From: Planctomicrobium piriforme
Lineage (GTDB): Bacteria > Planctomycetota > Planctomycetia > Planctomycetales > Planctomycetaceae
DNA: 64,000 nucleotides
NCBI RefSeq assembly: GCF_900113665.1
Contig: NZ_FOQD01000002.1
Span: 1 to 64,000 of the forward strand
Reading direction: 5' to 3'
Shown here in pieces: positions 25,129-32,867 of this stretch; position 1 is the first letter of the stretch, and the number at the start of each line of letters is the position of its first letter. A program made the position numbers and the translations under genes. The notes beneath the pieces were generated by a model. That model searched no databases, had not been told where the DNA came from, and worked only from the letters and a program-made list of their open reading frames with translations.

Positions 25129-28100
25129 TTACTGGTCGGAACCCTGTTCGCGTTCGCGCTTCTGACGCAAGAGCCGGCCCATGGTGGATTCATCGGCCGC
25201 AGCAGGCGGAGCAGCAGGGGGCGGAGCTTTTGGCGGCGGCGGCGGAGCAGTGGTCTTGGGCGGCAACTGGTACGGGGCCGGCTTGGTCGGCGCGAGCGGA
25301 CGCGTCTCACGCTCACCGCGCAGTTGCTCGCCGACTTTTTCTTTTCGAGCCAGCAGCGAGCCCATCGTCTGGGTCGTGGCAGCCTTCTTGCCGAAGCCCA
25401 GCCATTCGCCGATCACCGTCCAGTCGAGTTGCACGCGGCGCATCGCGACATCGAGAGGAATCAGGCAGGCCAGCGCGATCAGAAACCAGTCGAAGATCGG
25501 CTTCGAACTCTGTTTCGCCACTCGTCGATTGAAGATGTCGGCCGCGGTCGACTGCGTCGTCAGCTCTTCACCCCCGGTCGCATCTTTAATGAGCCGCAGG
25601 TTGTTCCAGTTCGAGGTGAACTTCAGATACTCAGGCGAGTACGAGATGATGAACCCGCCATAGACGCGGTCTTCCCGGTCACCGGACTTGCCGATGGCGG
25701 TCACCTGAAAGCGGCCTTTGTCGTTGGCGGGGAACGTCCCTTGATAGCGTCGCGGGCCAACCTGTTTGAGTGGAATCGTGGTGTTGAGCCCGCCGGGGCC
25801 GGTCACCTGAGCGACGACATCCAGAAACTGTTCCTGCGGGGCAAAGTCTTCGACCAGCACATGCCCTTCGCCGCTAGCGTCATAAGTCCACATCCGCAGA
25901 TGCCCTGCCTTGCGGACGCGGGAGATGCGGGTGAACAGCTGCTTCACGAAGGCGCGATACTGTGCCCAATCGACCCAATCGCGGGCCCATTGATTCGAGA
26001 GCGACGACGTGAACGCGGCCGTTGTCCCCAGTCCATAACGCCAGATCGCGAGGACAGGATCTTTGTCTCCTTCGGCCTTCTCGTCTGCGGTGAAGAGCAC
26101 GTTTTCGGCGAGGGCGTTCTCCTTTAATGATGTCAGCACGAAACCGAACAACGGGGGGAGACTCGTAATCCCTTCCATGACCACCGAGGGATAGCCCTGT
26201 TGCGGCTGGATCTCGAATTCCTGAATCATGCTCCGCTTGAGGGTCTTGGCTTCCTTGATGAAGATCGACGGCAGCTCGTTGGGATCGGCCGGGAAGTAGT
26301 ACCGGCCCCCGGTGGCGTTGGCGATCGTCCGCAATAGCCCGATTTCTTGTCCTCCATGCGGAAAGATGGCGACGGTCGAAATGCTGATCATTCCCTGCAC
26401 GAACTGTCCGATCAGCTGCGGCGGGGGGGCCTGGGGATCGCCGTCCGAGATGATAATCAGATGCTTGCTCGCCGCATCGCTCTTCTGCAGCGCCGTCAGC
26501 GCCATCTGCATTGTCGGACCGAAGGCGGGCATATCGCCGATGGAGGCGCCGTTGATCTTCGGGACGAGGCTTTCGTACTCGCCGGCCGGAGTCAGTTCGA
26601 AGACCCAGTATTCGTTGCTGCCGTAGGCGATCACTCCGACTTCGTCTTCCGAACCCAGCACCTTGATCGCCTGTTTCGTGATCCGCTTGGCCCAGGTGTT
26701 CCCTTCAGGAAATTCACAGGTATGCAGAATGATCGCCAGCGCCCCCTTGGGAAGGACTTTCTTCTGGCTGATGTCCATGCTGACGGGCAGTGCCTCTTCG
26801 ATCACCGTGCGATGGTACCCGCCTGGCCCGTAGCTGTTCGCCCCGCCGATCATCAGAAAGCCGGTCCCCTGGCTGTAGATGGCATCGCGGACTGCGTTCA
26901 GTTGCACGGCATCAAAGGCATCCTGCGGCACGTTGGCGAAGACAATGCAGTCGTACGGTAGCAGCGACAACGGGTCGCGCGGAAACTTGTATGAGTCGAT
27001 CACCTCGACGCTGCGTTCTCCTTCAACAATCGCCTGTTGCAGACGTTCGAAATCGCGATCGTCCGTCCGCAAGGGGTCGGCGACGATCAAAACCTTGCCT
27101 TCCCCTTCCACATAGACGTAGCCGACCCCCTTGTTGTTCTCGGTGCGGCCGTCGGTGCCTGCCTCGGGGAGCAGCGTGGCCGAGTATTCGTAGTAGCCGG
27201 GTGAACGCAGGAAGATGGGGATATCGATGCGGTTCTTGCCCGCCTGGAGTTCGACTTCGAATGGCTCTTCGCGGACAGGCTGCCCGTTTTCTTCGAGCAC
27301 CAGCTTTGCCTTGCCCGGCTTCATCGCCGAGATCACGACCGACGCCTCGTAAGGCTCGCCGATTTTCACCGACTGCGGCAGTTCGAGCCGTTCGATCCAG
27401 ATTTCGTTTTCATAGCTGTAAGTGACCGGCAACACATCAACGCTGATACCGCGCGACCGCAACTGATCGAGGACCGATTTGAGATTGCCGGTCGTTTCGC
27501 TGCCATCGCTGATGAGGACGATCCGCCCACGGAGGTCTTCGGGAAGAATCGCCGCTCCCAGCGACAACGCCTGTTCGAGATTGGTCGCGTCACGATCAAT
27601 ACGGGCGTTGAAGTAGAGCGTTCCTTCCGGAGCATTTTCGTCGATGGGGAACGACTTCTCCGGCGGCAGTTCAACCGCCGCGGAGCTTCCAAACACTACG
27701 AGTCCCGCTTCATCCCCTTCCGGCTTTTGTGAAACGGTTCGAGTGACAAACGCCTGGGCTTGCGAGAGCTGGTCGGGATGAATCGAAGCGGACATGTCGA
27801 TGGCATACACCACCGCCAGTGAATCGTTGGTGCGGACGGCACGGGGCTGCGCCATGAGCATCACGAAGACCCCCAACAGGCAGAGCCGCACAAACATCGA
27901 TTGCAGATTGCGACGCCGGTTCAGTCCGCTCCAGCCTTGCAGAGCCATCCACCACACCCAGACTGCGGCGGCGATCCAGCCGAACTGCCACGGTTCGGTG
28001 AAGACGACTCCCCCCACCGGAATGCCAAATCGCGCCAACAGCAGGTCGGTGCAGAGCAGCAGACTCAACGCAGTGAGTTGAATGAACCAGCTCAGCCAGT

Positions 28101-28344
28101 AGGTCCAGACCTTGTGCCGCTGCTGGAACGTGCGGATAAAGGGAATCGACAGACCGAAGATGCCGAGTGCCAGAACCGCCCAACGGGCCGGCTCGACCGT
28201 TTTCGGCGAGACCAGTCGCCAGATGACCAACCCATACAGCACCGCGAAAACCAGCAGCGGCAGCGCATCGCTCCAGCGAACCGGGGTCCGCGGAGGCGGC
28301 ACAATACGTCTGACAAAGCGTCGAAGCTGGTGGAGCAGTTTCAT
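25129..28344 (-). CDS. VWA-domain membrane protein with GATase-like and second VWA-like domains
   Basis: A 1071-aa membrane protein. N-terminal membrane helices (ALPLLVFAVLYGLVIWRLV and others to about residue 160) precede a von Willebrand A domain with an intact MIDAS, AIDMSASIHPDQL. A beta-sandwich segment follows, then a class-I glutamine amidotransferase-like segment (PYDCIVFANVPQDAF ... MIGGANSYGPGG). Next is a second VWA-like domain lacking a DxSxS (ALAIILHTCEFPEGN ... LIIISDGDPQAPPP). A membrane helix near residue 950 (FDWFLIALACLIPLDVAM) and a cytosolic proline-rich tail complete it. The start ATG overlaps the upstream gene's stop (ATGA), so translation is coupled. It is the likely membrane partner of the MoxR ATPase encoded next. 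Confidence 0.9.
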   Translation of the reverse strand: MKLLHQLRRFVRRIVPPPRTPVRWSDALPLLVFAVLYGLVIWRLVSPKTVEPARWAVLALGIFGLSIPFIRTFQQRHKVWTYWLSWFIQLTALSLLLCTDLLLARFGIPVGGVVFTEPWQFGWIAAAVWVWWMALQGWSGLNRRRNLQSMFVRLCLLGVFVMLMAQPRAVRTNDSLAVVYAIDMSASIHPDQLSQAQAFVTRTVSQKPEGDEAGLVVFGSSAAVELPPEKSFPIDENAPEGTLYFNARIDRDATNLEQALSLGAAILPEDLRGRIVLISDGSETTGNLKSVLDQLRSRGISVDVLPVTYSYENEIWIERLELPQSVKIGEPYEASVVISAMKPGKAKLVLEENGQPVREEPFEVELQAGKNRIDIPIFLRSPGYYEYSATLLPEAGTDGRTENNKGVGYVYVEGEGKVLIVADPLRTDDRDFERLQQAIVEGERSVEVIDSYKFPRDPLSLLPYDCIVFANVPQDAFDAVQLNAVRDAIYSQGTGFLMIGGANSYGPGGYHRTVIEEALPVSMDISQKKVLPKGALAIILHTCEFPEGNTWAKRITKQAIKVLGSEDEVGVIAYGSNEYWVFELTPAGEYESLVPKINGASIGDMPAFGPTMQMALTALQKSDAASKHLIIISDGDPQAPPPQLIGQFVQGMISISTVAIFPHGGQEIGLLRTIANATGGRYYFPADPNELPSIFIKEAKTLKRSMIQEFEIQPQQGYPSVVMEGITSLPPLFGFVLTSLKENALAENVLFTADEKAEGDKDPVLAIWRYGLGTTAAFTSSLSNQWARDWVDWAQYRAFVKQLFTRISRVRKAGHLRMWTYDASGEGHVLVEDFAPQEQFLDVVAQVTGPGGLNTTIPLKQVGPRRYQGTFPANDKGRFQVTAIGKSGDREDRVYGGFIISYSPEYLKFTSNWNNLRLIKDATGGEELTTQSTAADIFNRRVAKQSSKPIFDWFLIALACLIPLDVAMRRVQLDWTVIGEWLGFGKKAATTQTMGSLLARKEKVGEQLRGERETRPLAPTKPAPYQLPPKTTAPPPPPKAPPPAAPPAAADESTMGRLLRQKREREQGSDQ

Positions 28345-30236
28345 GGTTGCAGCTCCACCAGACGACGATTCCCGGTATCAGCCACAACCACTTTTCCGAT
28401 CGGACTCACGCCGATTCCCCACGGGGTCCAGAACTGGGCATCACCCCGACCAGCAGAGCCATAGTGTCCCAGCAGCTGGCCGTCGCCTGTCAACTGTGTG
28501 ATACGGCTCGAACCGTATTCCGCGATCCACAGCGTCCCATCGGGCGCAAGTGCGAGGTCATAAGGATAATGCAGACCGGACGACTCTGCGTCGGCAATCA
28601 CCTTTTCGAAAGTGCCGTCGTCGCGGAAGAGGTGAATCCGGTTATTGATGGCATCGGCAACGTACAGTTTGCCCTCTTTCCACGCGATGCCGCTGGTGCG
28701 CTGAAACTCGCCAGGACCGGTGCCTGGTTTGCCAATCGACAACACATACTGCCCATCGGCGGTAAACTTCTGCACGCGGTCGTTCCCGCCGTATTCCGCG
28801 ACATATAGAAAGCCGTGCGGGTCTTGCGTCACCTTGACGGTATAGATGAACTGTCCGGGCGCTTCTCCCTGTTCGCCGAGCGTGCCGGTGAGTTTTCCCT
28901 CGGCGTCGAAGAACAGGACGCGGTGATAATGCGTATCGGCGACGGCGATGCGGCCGTCGAGCATGACCCAGGCTCCTTCCGGCTTCCCGGCGGAGTATTC
29001 CGGCATCCACCACTGCTTGACCAGTGCGTTTTCGCTGTTGTAGACGAGCATGCGGCCCGCCTTGTCGAGCACGTACATCTCTCCCGCTGGGGAAAATGTG
29101 ACGCTCCGCGGCGCAGGCAGCATTGCCCCTTCGGAAGGAAGCTGAATGCGGCGAATCTTTTCGAACGAGAGGGGCCGTTCGCTCCCATTGCTTTCGCGGC
29201 AGCCTGAGAAGTTCAGCCCGCAAATCAGCAACAGTGTCGCACACAGGACGCGAAGCGAGACCGGCATGCCGGGGGCCAGTTGTTCGCGAATCGGGCGATG
29301 ATAGAAGACCTGGGCCTGCTGGGTCTCGGGTTGCACAAGTTCCACTTCGGCAATGCTGCCGGCAAAGCGTGAGCGGACAACGCGGCACGATCCCGTTTCA
29401 TCAGGGACGATCTGCAGCCGCTCTGGCCGGATGCAGGGTGAGGTCAATGCGACATTGCCCAACCATGTCTGCGAGTGTTCACGGGCAAACCAGTTTGCCG
29501 GACCGAGGAACCTGGCAACGCGTTCGTCAGGCGGGTGTTCGTAGAGATCCAGAACCGGTCCCTGCCAGACGACTGTGCCGCGGTCGAGACAGATGACATG
29601 CTCCGCTTCCCGCAGAACGGTTTCGGGCGAGTGCGTGGCGAAGAGGAGACTGCTGTCATCATGCAGCAGAGCATCACGAATGACCTGCCAGTATTTGTGG
29701 AGACGGCCGCTGTCGACATGGGCGAGCGGTTCATCCATCACCTGTACGGCAGCTCGCGACGCCAATGCCCGAGCCACCGCCAGCCGCGACCGCTCGCCAG
29801 CACTGAGCACATTCGGCCGCTGTTCCGCGACTTCAAGAAGATCGAAACTTTTTAACAGAGAAGAGTCCTGCATGGCCCCCTCGCCCCTGTACTCATGGGA
29901 GAGGGCTGGGGTGAGGGGCCCTCCGGCTCTGGACTCTCGACTCTGGACTCTCGACTCCCCCACATGCTCCCGCACCGTCAATTGCGGCCACAGGCCTCCA
30001 TCGACCGGCGCCCAGCCGAGCGGCAGGCGATTCGTTGCAGGGGGAATGAAATGAATGGTTCCGCCATCGGGACTTTCAAAGCGGACCAGGAGATTCAGCA
30101 GCGACGTCTTGCCCGCCCCGGATTCACCGAGGATGGCGGTGACTCCGGCGGGGATCGAGAGGGAGTCGATGTGCAGTCTGGAGTTTGGCCCCAGACGGAT
30201 GCGTTCGAGTTGCCAGAGTGTGCGCGTCGTACTCAT
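28341..30236 (-). CDS. ABC importer ATPase fused to NHL-repeat lipoprotein
   Basis: A 631-aa reading frame with two normally separate proteins. Part 1 (to about residue 325) is an iron/thiamine-type ABC ATPase: Walker A GESGAGKTSL, signature LSAGERSRLAVARAL, Walker B VQVMDEPLAHVD, H-loop FATHSPE and a TOBE-like end. Between the Q-loop region (LWPQLTVREH) and the signature lies a repeat-encoded insertion of R2 plus R1 (SRVQSRESRAGGPLTPALSH and onward). Part 2 starts with a lipoprotein signal, LRVLCATLLLICGLNFSGC, followed by six-bladed NHL-type repeats (DPHGFLYVAEYGGNDRVQKF). No stop separates the parts. An internal ATG at 29265-29267 (MPVSLRVLC) could start a separate lipoprotein, but no Shine-Dalgarno is visible. 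Both ends overlap neighbours by 4 nt. Confidence 0.85.
   Translation of the reverse strand: MSTTRTLWQLERIRLGPNSRLHIDSLSIPAGVTAILGESGAGKTSLLNLLVRFESPDGGTIHFIPPATNRLPLGWAPVDGGLWPQLTVREHVGESRVQSRESRAGGPLTPALSHEYRGEGAMQDSSLLKSFDLLEVAEQRPNVLSAGERSRLAVARALASRAAVQVMDEPLAHVDSGRLHKYWQVIRDALLHDDSSLLFATHSPETVLREAEHVICLDRGTVVWQGPVLDLYEHPPDERVARFLGPANWFAREHSQTWLGNVALTSPCIRPERLQIVPDETGSCRVVRSRFAGSIAEVELVQPETQQAQVFYHRPIREQLAPGMPVSLRVLCATLLLICGLNFSGCRESNGSERPLSFEKIRRIQLPSEGAMLPAPRSVTFSPAGEMYVLDKAGRMLVYNSENALVKQWWMPEYSAGKPEGAWVMLDGRIAVADTHYHRVLFFDAEGKLTGTLGEQGEAPGQFIYTVKVTQDPHGFLYVAEYGGNDRVQKFTADGQYVLSIGKPGTGPGEFQRTSGIAWKEGKLYVADAINNRIHLFRDDGTFEKVIADAESSGLHYPYDLALAPDGTLWIAEYGSSRITQLTGDGQLLGHYGSAGRGDAQFWTPWGIGVSPIGKVVVADTGNRRLVELQP
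29874..29920 (-). repeat. R1 repeat inside ABC ATPase gene
   Basis: On the coding strand it reads GGCCCCTCACCCCAGCCCTC, then TCCCATGAGTACAGGGGCGA, then GGGGGCC. It is translated as GPLTPALSHEYRGEGA, the same frame and orientation as the copy in the GTPase gene at 42070. Confidence 0.85.
29923..29961 (-). repeat. R2 repeat inside ABC ATPase gene
   Basis: Two CTCTGGACTCTCGACT units in tandem (plus-strand reading), abutting the R1 copy at 29874-29920. Translated on the minus strand as ESRVQSRESR. Confidence 0.85.
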
Positions 30237-31690
30237 CGCGTACCGATTTTCCCACGCCGCATCAGCAGCAGCCCCAAGACCATGGCTCCCGGACAGAGCA
30301 GCGCCAGCACCAGCTTGGCCCCCAGAGCCGAGATTCGTCCGTAGTGCAGCGAATTGTATAAAACCAGCCCCACCGGCAACACTCCGGGCATTGCCAGTAA
30401 AGACGGTAGCATCACTTCCAGGTATCCCCAGTAAAAAACGACGCAGCCGATCGCCAGCCAGGTCTGCCCCTGAACACGCCACATAACCCCTCGATACCAC
30501 CGCTGCTGAGCCGCATCCGGAGATCCCCCAGACAGTTGGAGGACATGACTGGCAGTCCCGGATGACCAACGCTGAATGCAGCAGAGCAGCAGTACCGTTC
30601 GCGGAAACAAGGCGAGGGCTTGCCCGACGATCAGCGGCACCGGCGTATCGTACGCCCAGAGCAGCGGCGGCGTTTGAAAGAAGGCGAGCAATGTGAACCC
30701 GAGAATCAGCGTGCCCGGCAGGCCGGGGAGTGCGAGGAGGGCCAGGAACGCGAGGCGTATCGAATGACCGTTCCGCCCCTCACCCCCGGCTCCTCTCCCC
30801 GGAGTACCGGGGCGAGGGGGGCGTTGAGAATAATGCATCAGCATCGCGGCGGTCGGCAATGCGAGTGCGCCGGCGGTGATGGCGATCAGGGCGGCGTCCC
30901 CCAGCTCCCGCCAGGTTGCCGGTTGGGCCAGCAGCGCCGGCCAGCCTTGTCGAGCTCCGATCCACAGTTGAATGGATGGAATCACACAAACGATGAGGAG
31001 TGCAATCAGCATCCAGGTTGCGGAGAGAATGTTCAAAAAAACGCTCGGGCGTCGAACCGTGTTCGACGTGGTGGTGCGATCCAATGGTTCAGAGAACCAC
31101 AACCATAATGGAAGCAGCCACGGAAGCTGCAGCAGCGCTGGCAGCAGGGCCATTCGCAGCGACTCGCCGACCGCCAGTCCGCCGACATGTCGAGTGAACG
31201 CCCATTCCGTCCAGGTGTTCGCCTGCAGCAACGCAGCCAGGTCCGCTTCCTGAAAACTTGCGATGAACAGAAACGCCGCCGTCGGCAAGAGCGAGTTCGC
31301 ATGAAACCGCATCCAGAGCTGCACCCGCATTCTCCATGGCAACCTGTCCAGTCGAGCCGCGTGACGAGCCGATTCGGTCACTGCGGACGGCGGAGCGAAC
31401 CAGATGAGCAGGACGGCAATCGGGATGAGTTGCCCGGCGATAATGGCCGTATAAAGCAACTCGCGCAGCCAGGGATGCGGCAACAGCGAGAGGGCCGTGT
31501 CGCGGTAGCAATAACCAGTCACTAGCGAAGGCGTGAACGCCGGCGCCAGCAGCAAGACGAAAGCGGTTGTTCGCCAACGGTTCGGCAGATTGCGGAGCGT
31601 CTGCGCCAGCGCAGAAGCCAGACCTGTCCCGGCCACGCACACCGTCAGGCTTTTCAGCAGCGACCCGGTGATCGCCGCATCATAGGTCAC
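30233..31690 (-). CDS. ABC transporter permease (ferric-iron/thiamine type)
   Basis: A 485-aa integral membrane protein with about 12 hydrophobic segments, matching the duplicated FbpB/ThiP-type permeases that pair with one binding protein and one ATPase. The second half includes LPGLPGTLILGFTLLAFF and VVFYWGYLEVMLPSLLAMPG. The start is set to GTG 31690: AGGAG at 31699-31703 gives an 8-nt spacer and produces a GTGA overlap with the binding-protein stop, the same 4-nt coupling seen at the next two junctions. An R1 repeat in reverse orientation (30774-30823) adds RPPRPGTPGRGAGGEGR between two membrane segments. It works with 31687-32703 and the ATPase at 28341-30236. Confidence 0.88.
   Translation of the reverse strand: MTYDAAITGSLLKSLTVCVAGTGLASALAQTLRNLPNRWRTTAFVLLLAPAFTPSLVTGYCYRDTALSLLPHPWLRELLYTAIIAGQLIPIAVLLIWFAPPSAVTESARHAARLDRLPWRMRVQLWMRFHANSLLPTAAFLFIASFQEADLAALLQANTWTEWAFTRHVGGLAVGESLRMALLPALLQLPWLLPLWLWFSEPLDRTTTSNTVRRPSVFLNILSATWMLIALLIVCVIPSIQLWIGARQGWPALLAQPATWRELGDAALIAITAGALALPTAAMLMHYSQRPPRPGTPGRGAGGEGRNGHSIRLAFLALLALPGLPGTLILGFTLLAFFQTPPLLWAYDTPVPLIVGQALALFPRTVLLLCCIQRWSSGTASHVLQLSGGSPDAAQQRWYRGVMWRVQGQTWLAIGCVVFYWGYLEVMLPSLLAMPGVLPVGLVLYNSLHYGRISALGAKLVLALLCPGAMVLGLLLMRRGKIGTR
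30774..30823 (+). repeat. R1 repeat inside ABC permease gene (opposite orientation)
   Basis: CGCCCCTCACCCCCGGCTCC, then TCTCCCCGGAGTACCGGGGC, then GAGGGGGGCG. Relative to the gene it is inverted compared with the ATPase and GTPase copies, yet it still contains no stop and encodes RPPRPGTPGRGAGGEGR. Confidence 0.85.
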
Positions 31691-32703
31691 TGCGTCAGCT
31701 CCTGCCGGAGCCATTTCAGACAGGGTTCACGGGCGGCGGCCGCGCGGCGGAAGTCCAGGGCCTCGGCCGACCATTTCAACAGCTTGCGGACATCCTCAGG
31801 CAGGGCCTTATCGTCAATCTCATCGCCCAGTGGAATCTGTCGTGAAGCGGACTTCGCCAGCTTCAGTTCGGTCTCTTTTGAAAGGAGATAGTCGGCCAAC
31901 TGCTGAGCCTCTTTCAAATGTTCCGCCCCACGCATGATGGCCACAGTATTGGGCAGACAGATTGTTTCACTCTCGATGCGAATCGGAATCATCTCCACCG
32001 GGGCGCCGTCGTCTTTGGCGATGAAAAAGTCGTCGGTATCGGTCCAGCCGAAATCGCAGGCCCCCTGCGCCACGAGATTCTTTACCGGACCGTTGCCTGG
32101 CACGATCTGCGCGCCGCGGGGGTGCAGGCTGCGAAACCAGTTTTGGAATGTGTCCTCGCCGTCGTGCTTCCAGACAATGCTGCAATGCGTGAGCGTGGTG
32201 CCGAAGAGCGGCTTGGCAATGGCAAACCGGGAGAGGTCGCTGCCGATGAACCGTTCGATGACCGCGTCATGTGTGGCAGACATCTTTTCACGGTTGATAA
32301 TCCAGACCCTTAACCGGCCGGCAAATCCAACCCAGCGCCCTTCCGGATCGCGATACATTTCATCCATCCGGTCGTAGCCTGAGCCGCGATACGGCTCGAG
32401 CAACCCCTGTTCCGCCAGCAGCATCGTGCCGAGCGGTTCATTGTTCCAGAACAGATCGCAACGGGGATGATCCCGTTCGGCAAGCAAGCGTTCGACCAGT
32501 CCGACCGATTTGGTCGCTTCGGTGTCTCCGACGACGACCACATTGATGCCGGTGGCCTTGGTGAAGTCGTCAAGAATCTGCTGGGCGAAATCTAGGTCGT
32601 GCGCACAGTAAACGACGACCGCGCCTTGCCGCCGTTCAGAAACCGCCGCCCAGCCCAGCCCGACCGCCAGCAAAAAAAGCGAAACGCCGACCGCGGTCTT
32701 CAT
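31687..32703 (-). CDS. ABC transporter substrate-binding protein (FbpA/AfuA-like)
   Basis: A 338-aa periplasmic binding protein. An N-terminal hydrophobic segment (VGVSLFLLAVGLGWAAV) serves as signal peptide or anchor. The mature part opens with VVVYCAHDLDFAQQILDDFT, typical of the ferric-iron (FbpA/AfuA) class, and includes CDLFWNNEPLGTMLLAEQGLL and GWTDTDDFFIAKDDG. Iron(III) is the most likely ligand by family, but thiamine or phosphonate cannot be excluded. It is the first gene of a chain in which binding protein, permease, ATPase-NHL fusion and VWA protein overlap successively by 4 nt, indicating one translationally coupled operon. Confidence 0.88.
   Translation of the reverse strand: MKTAVGVSLFLLAVGLGWAAVSERRQGAVVVYCAHDLDFAQQILDDFTKATGINVVVVGDTEATKSVGLVERLLAERDHPRCDLFWNNEPLGTMLLAEQGLLEPYRGSGYDRMDEMYRDPEGRWVGFAGRLRVWIINREKMSATHDAVIERFIGSDLSRFAIAKPLFGTTLTHCSIVWKHDGEDTFQNWFRSLHPRGAQIVPGNGPVKNLVAQGACDFGWTDTDDFFIAKDDGAPVEMIPIRIESETICLPNTVAIMRGAEHLKEAQQLADYLLSKETELKLAKSASRQIPLGDEIDDKALPEDVRKLLKWSAEALDFRRAAAAREPCLKWLRQELTQ
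31699..31703 (-). promoter_or_regulatory. Ribosome binding site fixing the permease start
   Basis: AGGAG on the minus strand, 8 nt before GTG 31688-31690. It decides between the GTG start and the upstream ATG at 31714. Confidence 0.7.
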
Positions 32704-32720
32704 TCAGAGTCCCAAGTTGA

Positions 32721-32839
32721 TTGAACCACGGAAGGCACGGAATTCACGGAAGTACTTGTCGGTCAGGCAACTGGCTCTGTGTTCAAAGACTGGAGAACTG
32801 GTCTCAGAATTCCCTGATCTCCGCGTCTTCCGTGGTTGA
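32721..32839. repeat. R5 inverted pair
   Basis: GAACCACGGAAGGCACGGAA with TTCACGGA (from about 32722) is answered by CTCCGCGTCTTCCGTGGTTG (about 32819-32838) in inverse orientation around a unique centre of roughly 65 nt. It fills the gap between the coiled-coil gene and the binding-protein gene. A second pair of the same type is at 63348-63522. Confidence 0.75.
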
Positions 32840-32867
32840 AACTCTTCTTTGATTTTCGCTCCTGGCA

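Noticed and set aside
25114..26127. 337-aa plus-strand frame opposite the VWA gene
   Set aside because: Antisense shadow; the minus strand encodes an intact VWA protein here.
29123..29596. 157-aa plus-strand frame opposite the ATPase-NHL junction
   Set aside because: Considered as evidence that the fusion region is mis-framed, but the minus strand shows the lipobox and both domains in one frame, and the plus frame has no protein character.
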